Source: Paenibacillus cymbidii | GTDB taxonomy: Bacteria > Bacillota > Bacilli > Paenibacillales > NBRC-103111 | Direction: 5' to 3' | DNA length: 64,000 bases | Assembly (NCBI RefSeq): GCF_004764705.1 | Contig: NZ_SHLX01000018.1 | Span: forward strand, 62,001 to 126,000 | Part shown: positions 33,188 through 41,516 of the stretch, piece after piece | Numbering within the stretch: position 1 is the first letter of the stretch | How the letters are laid out: every line of letters begins with the position of its first letter | Made by a program: the position numbers and the translations under genes | Notes under the pieces: generated by a model | The model's database searches: none | Told to the model about the DNA's origin: nothing | What the model saw: only the letters and a program-made list of their open reading frames with translations

Positions 33188-33945
33188 TCACTTGTCACCG
33201 TATTCTAAATTTTCTTTCGTTTTTAACTCTTTAAAGTCAGCTTTTGTCCAACCAAATTGTTTTCCATTAACAAATCTTACTGTGCTTTTTGAATCAGGGG
33301 CATATGCAACCCAGTTTTTCGAATCATTGTTTTCCGCCGCACCAAGACGCTTAATTCCCTGGTGATCAAATAAATACATACTAATTATTCCGTTTACTTC
33401 TCGATTAAAAGATTGATGAAATGCAGAAATTAAAGATGAAGTTACCATTGATTCGAAAGAATCAACAGATACAAGGCTACGAAAACAATCAAAGTAATGA
33501 GACCTAAATTGTGTCTGATAGTCTTCATCCATCCCTATTACATTCAATCCCGGATTTGTAATTCTCGGCATAAAGTTGTTAGAATGAATCGTAAATAAAC
33601 TCCATTTTTCTCGCTGTGAATCATAAAGACAAATAAAAAATGAAGTTGGTAAGTATGTACTCCTCCATTCTGAGCTTATTAAATCACTTATAAAAATTAC
33701 AATATCGTGTATATTCCCTTAACTTTGGGTATTACTGCCTCAATCGCTAGATTTGCACGATAGAAATCACCAGCATATGCAATAACTAATGAATCATTTA
33801 ATATAATAATCTTCTGGGCTTTATCAGTGTATAATGTTTCTCGCAGACTGATTTCTGACCTAAACACAACTCTACTATCACATGCAAGATAAACTTGATT
33901 CATAAATTTGTCTCCGGCAGACACCATTGCTGCAACAACAGTCAT
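33188..33945 (-). pseudogene. Proteasome-like Ntn-hydrolase, frameshifted
   Basis: ATG 33945 (GAGGTGA site) opens MTVVAAMVS with YLACDSRVVF, then KAQKIIILNDSLVIAYAGDF, the pattern of HslV/proteasome-subunit strands with Thr after the initiator Met. The frame stops at 33697. The -1 frame continues cleanly from about 33718 (IHDIVIFISDLISSEWRSTY...) and joins the ORF 33571-33188 to its end. One base missing near the TTCCCTT at 33714-33720 explains this. The intact product would be ~255 residues. The heptamer does not look like a good slippery site, so decay or a sequencing error is more likely than programmed frameshifting. Family assignment is tentative. Confidence 0.6.
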
Positions 33946-33954
33946 CAGAGTCAC

Positions 33955-34708
33955 CTCTATTTAATAAAATAAAACGTTACCGAAAATGTATTCACTAAAA
34001 TAAAAACGAGCCATTTCATGGCAATTTATGGAAATAAAAGCGAGTCACGGAATTATCAATTCTCTCGGCCTCTTGTAAGCTAGAGTTTACCGTCAACTGG
34101 CAAAGAGGAAGAAAAGGAGGATCACGGTGGCTCAATTTCATCTTATCAAACATTGCATCGAACGAGAAGAACTCACCCAACGAGGAACGTCTAAGAAGCT
34201 AAGGATTTCCCGAAATAGACAAGAAACATACGCGGGCCGAAAAGCCGCCGACTACCGCGGAACGCAAATGAACCTACAGGGAACGAAAACTACGAGAGGA
34301 AACCGAACGAATTCTGATCGACGAGTGGCTTAAGGAGATTAAAGCGTTTGGGGCAAACAACGACATACGGCGGCGATCATCCTTCACCAACTTGTAGACG
34401 AGTATGGATTCAGCGGCTCGGAATCGAACATTCGCCGACTGGTGCGGAGCGTGAACTGACCAGATTGCCCTAAAATTCATGGATCATCAGTTACTAATGA
34501 ATGAAGAACAAGGTAAATGTGAAAAAAATCTGGCTATGTGACACGTTTGCAACTTATCGGTCATGCTTGACACGGCTAGGGAATACTCTTTTTATCCCTC
34601 TTTTCTTGCGGCAATTCTAGTAGATCATGATAGAGTCTGTCACACTTTCAGAAATAGGAAGCTTCCTAATAGATCAAATATAATAGCACTGTAGCCCATA
34701 TAAATGAG
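33955..34708. other. Region with IS21 remnant, no intact gene
   Basis: Between the frameshifted gene and the unknown two-gene unit. It contains the IS21 end repeats, the broken istA and a terminator hairpin; the stretch 34460-34660 shows nothing else I can assign. Confidence 0.6.
33997..34459 (+). mobile_element. IS21-family remnant (left end and broken istA)
   Basis: Two direct repeats, AAAATAAAAACGAGCCA (33997) and GAAATAAAAGCGAGTCA (34031), are 34 bp apart like the multiple end repeats of IS21 elements. A GTG at 34127 with AGGAGG opens an IstA-like N-terminus (HTH LTQRGTSKKLRISRN). After at least two frame changes the peptide KQRHTAAIILHQLVDEYGF appears, then SGSESNIRRLVRSV and a stop at 34459. 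This is the HTH/beginning of the IstA transposase; the DDE domain and istB are gone. The right end was not identified with confidence. Confidence 0.75.
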
Positions 34709-34725
34709 CTACCGTGCTATTATAT
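34678..34725 (-). terminator. Long AT-rich hairpin at the end of the unknown gene
   Basis: ATATAATAGCAC pairs with GTGCTATTATAT (34714-34725), and GTAGC with GCTAC inside. On the minus strand it overlaps the last codons of the gene at 34709 and is followed by TTTG. Probably its terminator. Confidence 0.65.
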
Positions 34726-35893
34726 CAACCAATGTATAAACCGTTATCTCCTTCCCTGTTAGAACATTTATTTCCACATTCTCTTTTAAAATCGCTTTAA
34801 CTTCTAACGGCACTGTATACTTTGTATTTTTCAACTGCTCTGATATTTTACCATGAATATGTTCTTCGCCAGCAGTTATCAAGTTAAATTTATTACGCTC
34901 TACATTAACACCGACAAGTTGTCCATGGACAACTATATCATTTTCCTCTTTCTTTGTCTCCTCATTCATTGCTTGTATAGCCGAATTAATTGACTCCCGA
35001 TCAAGCCTAGAATACATGTACTTCTCGTTAGGCGATGCCCATTCCGCTGTGAGTTCCACATCCTCATTCTTTAACAAATTTAGAAAATCATAATATATTT
35101 TGATAGCTCTAAGATTATGCCCACCAAGGGCCTCTTTAAACTTCGATTTATTTTTGGTAGAGTCGATGAGTTTCATTACTATCTCTAAAGTATTCGATAG
35201 GTCAGTATCACCGAACAAATCTGTTTCAGCGTTAGATTCTAATCGTACTCCAAAGGAAGCAGCATAACAACCTACTGCCTTTAGTTTAAACTTTCCGACA
35301 CTTTCCTTTGAAAGCTTGTGTCTACCTGCTTGCTTTTTCTGCTGTGGAAGGAAATTCACCAGGTCTTGAGTATATAAAAGCGCCGAACCCAGAACTGTAA
35401 CATCAATTTCATTATCATGCTGACCTTTAGTTGAAAATGATAAATCTAATACATCACGTTTACCACGCTTAGCAGATTCAATAGTACTTTCCTGTTTCGG
35501 TAATAAAAAGGGAGGGTGGGGCTCTAAATAATTGGATATTAAATATGAATCTGTGTCTGGAAGTTCTTCTTCTCGAATACTTGATATGGCTCTTTCACGT
35601 ACTTGTACCTGTCCATATCCTGAAATTGGAGTAACAACCTCAAGAATAGCTCCTAATGTTGACTCAGTGATAAGGTCCCTCATTGATAATTTGCCCTGAC
35701 GAATTGAAACTAATTGTCTCTCATTCACTGAGACATAAAACCAAGTGTCGGACTCTGAATTTGTATCTATCCAGTTGGTCACATAAAGTTGACCATTTTC
35801 ATTTATACATGAAAATATTTTAGGACCATCGATATACTCAAAAACATCTACAATTGTAAGTTCACCTAATGGTTTAGGTAGTACAAAATCCAT
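34709..35893 (-). CDS. Unrecognised 394-residue protein of an AT-rich two-gene unit
   Basis: A 394-residue soluble protein. The first ~75 residues (LGELTIVDVFEYIDGPKIFS, then TWFYVSVNERQL) look like a separate beta-rich N-terminal module (DUF6575-like as I recall; not verified). The rest is mixed and includes LKAVGCYAASFGVRLES and a C-terminal beta segment VHGQLVGVNVERNKFNLIT. No catalytic motif is clear to me. It follows the smaller gene by 12 bp on the same strand, so they form a two-gene operon. Base composition is clearly AT-richer than the chromosome around it, suggesting transfer. An immunity, toxin or defence role is possible but not shown by sequence. Confidence 0.65.
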   Translation of the reverse strand: MDFVLPKPLGELTIVDVFEYIDGPKIFSCINENGQLYVTNWIDTNSESDTWFYVSVNERQLVSIRQGKLSMRDLITESTLGAILEVVTPISGYGQVQVRERAISSIREEELPDTDSYLISNYLEPHPPFLLPKQESTIESAKRGKRDVLDLSFSTKGQHDNEIDVTVLGSALLYTQDLVNFLPQQKKQAGRHKLSKESVGKFKLKAVGCYAASFGVRLESNAETDLFGDTDLSNTLEIVMKLIDSTKNKSKFKEALGGHNLRAIKIYYDFLNLLKNEDVELTAEWASPNEKYMYSRLDRESINSAIQAMNEETKKEENDIVVHGQLVGVNVERNKFNLITAGEEHIHGKISEQLKNTKYTVPLEVKAILKENVEINVLTGKEITVYTLVDIIAR

Positions 35894-35905
35894 GATCTTG
35901 CCCCC

Positions 35906-36289
35906 CTACTTAAACAGGTGATGTACAGTTTGCCCTCTGTAAATCCACCAGTCAACATGAGAGGTTACTGTTGATTCTGAAACCACACCTGTACTAGCCT
36001 TAATTTGTCCCATAACAATATGACCATGACGTTTAAAGGCAGGAATCATTTTCTTTTTCCTACTCGCTTCTTGGATATCCTTAAAAACAGATACTGAAGC
36101 AGCCTCACATTCCTTACCTGGTGGATACTTTCTCCCTGATTCTATATGACTTTGAAAGTCCTCTTCTTTAGGCGGATTGTTTAAAGTTAATCGATAAACA
36201 TCATTTAAATCTTTACTCTTGGCCGAGTCCGGCGGACAGTTAGTCACGGGCATTTGACTTCTATACTTATTATTATAACCAATTTCCAA
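35906..36289 (-). CDS. Unrecognised 127-residue protein, first gene of the AT-rich unit
   Basis: TTG 36289 with GAGGAG nine bases upstream starts a 127-residue protein. The N-terminal half is polar (NCPPDSAKSKDLNDVYRLTL), with ESGRKYPPGKECEAASVSVF in the middle, and the end has KRHGHIVMGQIKASTGVV and DWWIYRGQTVHHLF. I do not recognise it. The His/Arg/Trp-rich end could be a binding or catalytic surface. It is linked to the gene at 35893 by a 12-bp gap. Confidence 0.6.
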   Translation of the reverse strand: MEIGYNNKYRSQMPVTNCPPDSAKSKDLNDVYRLTLNNPPKEEDFQSHIESGRKYPPGKECEAASVSVFKDIQEASRKKKMIPAFKRHGHIVMGQIKASTGVVSESTVTSHVDWWIYRGQTVHHLFK

Positions 36290-36647
36290 TTAGACCTACT
36301 CCTCAGGAAAAAAATCCAAAGTGTTGAGTCCATTGTACCAAACTCTATTACCCTTGTAAGTAAAAAATTCCATAGTCCTCCCAAACGATAGGCCGGGTAC
36401 AATATGCTGTTTGAGGACAACCCAAGTTGATTTACATGACGATTTTTCACAATCATTGCCGTCACTTATGGTAAGGACCAGCCTAACGGGTCTATCAGCG
36501 AAAATTATGAAAGGAGCTGCCGCGGCATACTCCTCTCTGGCAGAAAGTCTTTTTCACTCCCATGAGGTTGCAACTACCTGCACCCGGAAAGCGGCAACCT
36601 TTGACGAGAAGTTAACGTCCTGGACTGCCGCCATTTATTGGACCCGA
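36290..36647. other. 358-bp gap without recognisable gene
   Basis: Between the unknown unit and the methyltransferase gene, both on the minus strand. Short open frames exist on both strands but none has a ribosome site or family-like sequence. I see no clear hairpin terminator. Confidence 0.5.
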
Positions 36648-38207
36648 CTAGCCCAACTCCAATTTGTTTAACAATTCCAATGCCTCTTCATGATCAGGCT
36701 CGAGTACTAATAATTTCCGCACGTAGCTCAGGGCATCTTCGTCTAACTCTAACTCGAAACAACAAATAGCCAGACAATAAAATACGGTCGATACGATCTC
36801 ATCTTGTTCTTGATGTATCGAAATTTCTAAAAAACGCTTGGAGTCCTCGTACATTGCCATCTCAAACAGTAGCAGCCCGGCATCGAGTGCCAAATCATAG
36901 CGCTGCTCCATAACGTAATACGATGACCACATAAGCTGTATGCCTTTCGAAATATCCTGCATTTCTTCATCGTTTGCATCCGGCAACAGACTAGAGATCC
37001 GCTTCGTACTTTGAATGAAAAATTCCGCATCATACCCACCCAAACGCCAAAAACTCAAGATTTGTTGTAGTCCCATGCTATCTAGATTGTGATCTACCCA
37101 TATCTTCAAACTGAAAAACTCATCCGGACCAAAACGTTCCATACATCGACGATAAGCTAATCTTGTATTGAAATAGCTCATCGGTTTATCCATATTGAGA
37201 ATACAGCCAACGTTTATATTCTTATAATGATGCGGGGGAAATAGCGCGATGGCTCCTCTTCGTTCAAAAACATGCTGAATCGCATGGTAGTTTGCCGTTA
37301 AAGAAAAACTTCCATGCAGGATCAACTCTGGCGGTTCTGCGAATTTCCAGTTATCAAGCAAATGATCTCCCTTGTCTGCCGTTATTAAGAGGAATCCCGT
37401 CACCAGAGACAGCCGATTCAAACGCTCCAAACAAGTGATTCCGGCAACTGGAAACAATATATGCGAATCTTCTAGTTGTTCCTGATAGATTGCAATGACA
37501 TCACGGTATGGATAGGTTTCTTGTTCGTACTCGGGTGCCCGCCGATACTCATAATGCAAAGCTATTTGTTCTAACCATTCCGATGGTTTAAGTGAATCAT
37601 GAAGTTCGGGATACTCGACAAAAACATCGGCTTCATAAATTCGACCATCATCTACATAAATCAACTCTTGTGGAATGCTATCAAAAAAGTAGTTGGCAAC
37701 AATGACTAACGGTTGTTTTAAATCTCCTTCACTAATCGTTGTGCCTGATACAACAAGGTTCAGAACCGTATCATGAACAGCATCAAACCTCGCAAAATCG
37801 AGTAATCCTTCGGCAATAAAAGTTTGTAGAGCAGGATGCTCCCTCCAGGCCAGAACATTGTTTATCGCCAAATCCGTCATAATATAACGGAACGGAGGTA
37901 GCGAAGTCCCCGCATAGTCTCTTAACTGGCGCAACTCACTTAACACATGAAAAGCAAGACGTCCCGCTCCTGCTCCGAGCTCCACAATCATAACAGGTTC
38001 CAAACAATCTTCCTTATTCGCCCGATCTTGAAGAAACCCAACTATCATTTCGGCATAGGAAGCAGCGATCATCGGATTACTCGTTATATATTGAGGAACT
38101 TGGTCATTATTCCAAGCCTTCGTTCCTTCTTTTTCATAGTACTTCCGCTGAATATTCCATATGGGCGCTTCACTAAAGCGGTAGCGTTGTTTTTTATTAA
38201 ATGTCAT
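36648..38207 (-). CDS. SAM-dependent methyltransferase-like protein with C-terminal TPR
   Basis: A 519-residue protein. Residues ~40-190 hold a Rossmann methyltransferase of the MidA/Methyltransf_28 kind: MIVELGAGAGRLAFHVLSEL is the SAM motif I, with YIMTDLAINNV and LVIVANYFFDSIPQE as later motifs (the Asn-Tyr/Phe-Asp-Ser type). Residues ~420-519 are TPR-like helices ending in FELELDEDALSYVRKLLVLE. MidA methylates an Arg of a respiratory complex I subunit in mitochondria; no such link exists here. The substrate is unknown. The coupling of methyltransferase and TPR suggests a protein substrate, which is inference. Confidence 0.72.
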   Translation of the reverse strand: MTFNKKQRYRFSEAPIWNIQRKYYEKEGTKAWNNDQVPQYITSNPMIAASYAEMIVGFLQDRANKEDCLEPVMIVELGAGAGRLAFHVLSELRQLRDYAGTSLPPFRYIMTDLAINNVLAWREHPALQTFIAEGLLDFARFDAVHDTVLNLVVSGTTISEGDLKQPLVIVANYFFDSIPQELIYVDDGRIYEADVFVEYPELHDSLKPSEWLEQIALHYEYRRAPEYEQETYPYRDVIAIYQEQLEDSHILFPVAGITCLERLNRLSLVTGFLLITADKGDHLLDNWKFAEPPELILHGSFSLTANYHAIQHVFERRGAIALFPPHHYKNINVGCILNMDKPMSYFNTRLAYRRCMERFGPDEFFSLKIWVDHNLDSMGLQQILSFWRLGGYDAEFFIQSTKRISSLLPDANDEEMQDISKGIQLMWSSYYVMEQRYDLALDAGLLLFEMAMYEDSKRFLEISIHQEQDEIVSTVFYCLAICCFELELDEDALSYVRKLLVLEPDHEEALELLNKLELG

Positions 38208-38457
38208 TACAACTTATCCTGCTCTCTGAAAGTTATAAGACGGCTAAAAAGTGAAAGGAGCACCGCAGCCGCCATTGGATGGTCCGTTTACATCCATACT
38301 ATGAATTCTAACATAGGTGCAAAACATTCTTGCTTTATTCTCAAGTTATTTATGGAGTGTGTAATTCAAAAGCCCCGTAAGCTTGCATATTGGCTCGAAT
38401 TGCTGTAGTATTAAATTTCCGGTCAACGTTAAAGATCACAATACTTAGTTACACTGT

Positions 38458-38534
<77 letters not shown>

Positions 38535-38564
38535 ACTTACAATTCTAGCTCGGCATATAGATCA

Positions 38565-38605
38565 AAATGCCTTTAACCCGCTGAACGTGGATTAAGGGCA
38601 TTTTT
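38565..38605 (+). terminator. Terminator downstream of tRNA-fMet
   Basis: AATGCCTTTAACCC pairs with GGATTAAGGGCAT (wobbles/mismatch) followed by TTTTT. Confidence 0.7.
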
Positions 38606-38654
38606 GCGTTATCATATAATTTCGTGGCTCCTTGGGCAATAGGAGCTCTGTCTA

Positions 38655-39017
38655 TTATTTGTATAACACCTTGTCTACATTGTACTTAGCCTTATATTCG
38701 TTGATAATGTACGTCTCGTATATTTCTCTATGGACGGGATCCTCGACTAAACAAACCTCGATTCTGATCACTTCCTCCCGCTTCTCTTTGATGACCGATA
38801 CCGTATCCTCGAAATGCTTCTTGATTCTGGGTCTTAGCTTTCGTGCCTTTCCAACGAATAGGAGTTCATCCTTATCATTGTAGAACATAAAAATCCCCGC
38901 TTTATCTCTTGGAATCAGAATGAAATCCGTAAACCCGTAAATATGGCTTAATTCAGGGGCCTTCTGTTTGTAAATCGTGACATCCGGAGTCGGAATCGTT
39001 ATTTGTATCATGAACAT
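38655..39017 (-). CDS. Stand-alone GIY-YIG nuclease-domain protein
   Basis: A 120-residue GIY-YIG protein of the UvrC-like kind. The motif reads AGIFMFYNDKDELLFVGKA, where GIF and FVGKA replace the usual GIY and YVGKA; then RLRPRIKKHF and the acidic metal ligand Glu in REIYETYIINEY. The Tyr-to-Phe changes may lower or alter activity. No HNH or helix-hairpin-helix domain is attached. Substrate unknown. Confidence 0.8.
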   Translation of the reverse strand: MFMIQITIPTPDVTIYKQKAPELSHIYGFTDFILIPRDKAGIFMFYNDKDELLFVGKARKLRPRIKKHFEDTVSVIKEKREEVIRIEVCLVEDPVHREIYETYIINEYKAKYNVDKVLYK

Positions 39018-39117
39018 TCACTCTCTTTTCTGCGTCATTGTTATTTTCAGTTCGGCATCGAACAGATTGCGGGCAATACAAGCGCTTTGCAAGTTTTAAG
39101 AAAAAAATTTTTCGCCG

Positions 39118-39597
39118 TCACTTATGGTACGGTCGTCCCTTCATAATTGTAAACCCCCGATAAACCTGCTCCACGAGCACTACTCTCAACAATTGATGCG
39201 GGTAAGTAATTCTTCCAAAGGATAATTGAAAATCGGCGCGGCGGAGGACATCCGGGGAGAGGCCAAGCGAGCCGCCGATGACGAAGGCGAGCTGGCTGCG
39301 GCCATAGGTGCCGAGGCGGCTCATATGGTCGGCGAGCTCCTCCGAGGAGAGCAGCTTGCCGTCGATGGCCATGGCGATGACGTACGCGTCAGGCTTCAGC
39401 TGCGCCAGGATGCGCTCACCCTCGCGGGCGATGACCTGCCGCTCTTCCGCCGCGCTGAGCGTGTCGGGCGTTTTGTCGTCGGCGACTTCGACGATCTGCA
39501 CTTTGGCATAGGGAGCGAGCCGCTTCATATATTCGGCAATGCCGTCGGCCCAGTACTTCTCCTTGAGCTTGCCGACGGCGACGATGGTAATGTTCAT
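39118..39597 (-). CDS. rlmH: 23S rRNA (pseudouridine1915-N3)-methyltransferase RlmH
   Basis: A 159-residue SPOUT methyltransferase, as long as E. coli RlmH (155). Knotted SAM site: FVIGGSLGLSPDVLRRA, then SFGRITYPHQLLRVVLVEQ and the terminal KGRPYHK. It methylates N3 of pseudouridine 1915 in helix 69 of 23S rRNA on assembled ribosomes. In Bacillus it lies close to the walRK-htrA region (yydA), as here. Confidence 0.97.
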   Translation of the reverse strand: MNITIVAVGKLKEKYWADGIAEYMKRLAPYAKVQIVEVADDKTPDTLSAAEERQVIAREGERILAQLKPDAYVIAMAIDGKLLSSEELADHMSRLGTYGRSQLAFVIGGSLGLSPDVLRRADFQLSFGRITYPHQLLRVVLVEQVYRGFTIMKGRPYHK

Positions 39598-39630
39598 ACG
39601 AGCAAGATGCCTCCGTGCGAAATCTTGGGA

Positions 39631-40221
39631 TTAGCGCGTATACCGGGCCTCCAGCTTGCGGCCCATGAACCAGATCACGACGAGCATAACAGCGACGAGC
39701 ACCAGCTTCCACGGCGTCTTGAGCAGGTTGCCAAGGTCGTGGCCGGCCAGCGACACGATCAGGATCATGATCGCCTTGCCGAGCAAGGTGGCAATAAGGA
39801 ACACCCGCACGGGCAGCTTGGAGATGCCCGCTACGATGTTGACGAACGCCGAAGGCGTAAACGGAAAACAAGCCAACACGAACACCGGCGTAAAACCGCG
39901 ATGTTCGACCCACTCGATAAATTTCTTCGTGCGCGGGTACTTACGCTCCACGAAACCGCGGAACCGCCCGCCGAACCGGCGGAAAAACAAGAATACGCAC
40001 ATCGCCCCGGCCACTACGCCGATCCAGGACAATAGCGCGCCCTCCCACAGACCGTAAGCGTTGACGTTGGCAATCACGATCGCAATCAACGGCAGGATCG
40101 GCAGGAACGCCTCCACGAACGTGGCCACAATGCCGGGCAAGGGCCCCAGCGCCTCATACCGATTCAATATATGCTGCACGTCCTCCCAGGACATGCCGGA
40201 AATCGTATCGATCCAACTCAT
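39631..40221 (-). CDS. TVP38/TMEM64-type (VTT domain) membrane protein
   Basis: A 196-residue integral membrane protein with the VTT/SNARE-associated core: VEAFLPILPLIAIVIANVNA (the re-entrant loop), FFRRFGG and FTPVFVLACFPFTPSAFVNI, with about five membrane spans. VTT proteins are now linked to lipid scrambling or undecaprenyl-phosphate transport in DedA relatives. ATG 40221 has an AGGTGA site; a GTG at 40236 is the alternative. Confidence 0.85.
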   Translation of the reverse strand: MSWIDTISGMSWEDVQHILNRYEALGPLPGIVATFVEAFLPILPLIAIVIANVNAYGLWEGALLSWIGVVAGAMCVFLFFRRFGGRFRGFVERKYPRTKKFIEWVEHRGFTPVFVLACFPFTPSAFVNIVAGISKLPVRVFLIATLLGKAIMILIVSLAGHDLGNLLKTPWKLVLVAVMLVVIWFMGRKLEARYTR

Positions 40222-40462
40222 TCTGGAACCATTCACCTTTCCACAGGGCTGCGCTCGTTCGGGCTTGTACGCTTGCTGGCAGCAAACGGGCGCCCCAACG
40301 ATTCCCGATCAACTTTAACTATACTGGCTCAATCTGGATAAAGCAAACGGCGTGACAGGCCGTCGCAACTTTTGCCCGCCGCCGGCGCGATTCCTAGCGA
40401 ACCGGGACGAGACATGGCGCATAGGCTAATGTAACGGGTGCTTTGACGAAGGGGGCGACGCC

Positions 40463-41086
40463 ATGGCCTTGTTTCAATTGCCGGTTGCGATCCAGTCGCA
40501 TGTGTTCAAATCGGGCGAGACCGCGATCTATTATCCGCGCATCGTCGGCTTGCCGGACCGGCAGGCGGAGGAGCGGATGAATCGCGCCATCAACCAGACG
40601 GTGCTGTCGCTGCAGCAAGAGCAGCTCAACACGCTGCCCGGCGCGCCGGAACAAATGACCGGCCACTTCGAGATCAAAACCAACGAACGCGGCATCCTCA
40701 GCATTCTGTTCACCAACTATGCTTACGCTCCACATATGGCCCACGGCAACACGGTGGCCAAATCGCTTACGTTCGACACCCGGACCGGCGCGATCGACAC
40801 GCTCGCCAGTTTGTTCCAGCCGAACGCGAATTATGTCGCCAAGCTGTCCGCCATCGTCGCCGAACAAATCAAACGCCGCGAAATTCCGCTGTTGAACGGC
40901 TTCCAGCACATATCGCCGCAGCAGCCATTTTACCTTGCGGACAAGTCGCTTGTCCTGTACTACCCGCTTTACGAGCTGTCGCCTTACTACGTCGGCTTCC
41001 CGATGTTTCCGATCCCGGTCTACGACATACTCGATATCGCCGCCGAACAAGGCCCGCTCGATCGGCTCGCCGCAGATATCGCTTAA
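40463..41086 (+). CDS. DUF3298/DUF4163 (RsiV-like) domain protein
   Basis: A 207-residue protein with DUF4163 then DUF3298 arrangement: IYYPRIVGLPDRQAEERMNR, YAYAPHMAHGNTVAKSLTFD (in part) and DTRTGAIDTLASLFQP, then LVLYYPLYELSPYYVG. The fold is found in RsiV and PdaC. It lacks the membrane anchor or signal of those proteins, so it may be cytoplasmic. AAGGGGG lies seven bases before the ATG. Divergent from the VTT gene. Confidence 0.82.
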   Translation: MALFQLPVAIQSHVFKSGETAIYYPRIVGLPDRQAEERMNRAINQTVLSLQQEQLNTLPGAPEQMTGHFEIKTNERGILSILFTNYAYAPHMAHGNTVAKSLTFDTRTGAIDTLASLFQPNANYVAKLSAIVAEQIKRREIPLLNGFQHISPQQPFYLADKSLVLYYPLYELSPYYVGFPMFPIPVYDILDIAAEQGPLDRLAADIA

Positions 41087-41214
41087 CTTTACTGATACGA
41101 ATCAACCCGGCGCTGCGTTGCAACGGCGGTTTCCAACCTTCAAAAAAAGGCTGCCTGCCACCAACCTTCCGGTGGACAAGACAACCCTTCTGCATAAACA
41201 ATTGAGCAAGCAAG

Positions 41215-41424
41215 CTATACGACCAGAAATCGCCCTTCGCACGAGCAATCCCGTTCTTCGCAGCGAACCGGCGGCTTCCACGCGCGGAACGTCACGTCAC
41301 GCAAGTCGACGATGTCCGGCGCTTCCTCGTACTCATCCACGAACCGGTCGATCGCGATTTCCACATGATCCTTGCATACGACATACATCTGCTGCCAATC
41401 CCACCCGATTCTGTTGTTGTCCAT
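41215..41424 (-). CDS. CxxH/CxxC-type small protein
   Basis: A 69-residue protein of the small 'CxxH/CxxC' family found in this locus of Bacillales. MYVVCKDHVEIAIDRF carries Cys-x2-His; IVDLRDVTFRAWKPP follows. The second pair is unusual: RCEERDCSCEG gives Cys-x4-Cys-x-Cys instead of the plain Cys-x2-Cys. The metal (likely zinc) site must therefore differ. ATG 41424 starts the family-like region; longer upstream frame is non-homologous. Function unknown. Confidence 0.78.
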   Translation of the reverse strand: MDNNRIGWDWQQMYVVCKDHVEIAIDRFVDEYEEAPDIVDLRDVTFRAWKPPVRCEERDCSCEGRFLVV

Positions 41425-41516
41425 TCGTGGTCCCCTCGCCGACCGTCCGGCTGTCCGCAACCCAAGCCCATCCCGCCGCCGCCGCCGAACGGTGTCGATC
41501 AAACGCTCCGACCCGT

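Noticed and set aside
33714..33720. Programmed -1 frameshift in the Ntn-hydrolase-like gene
   Set aside because: No proper slippery heptamer in the right phase and no downstream stimulatory structure seen.
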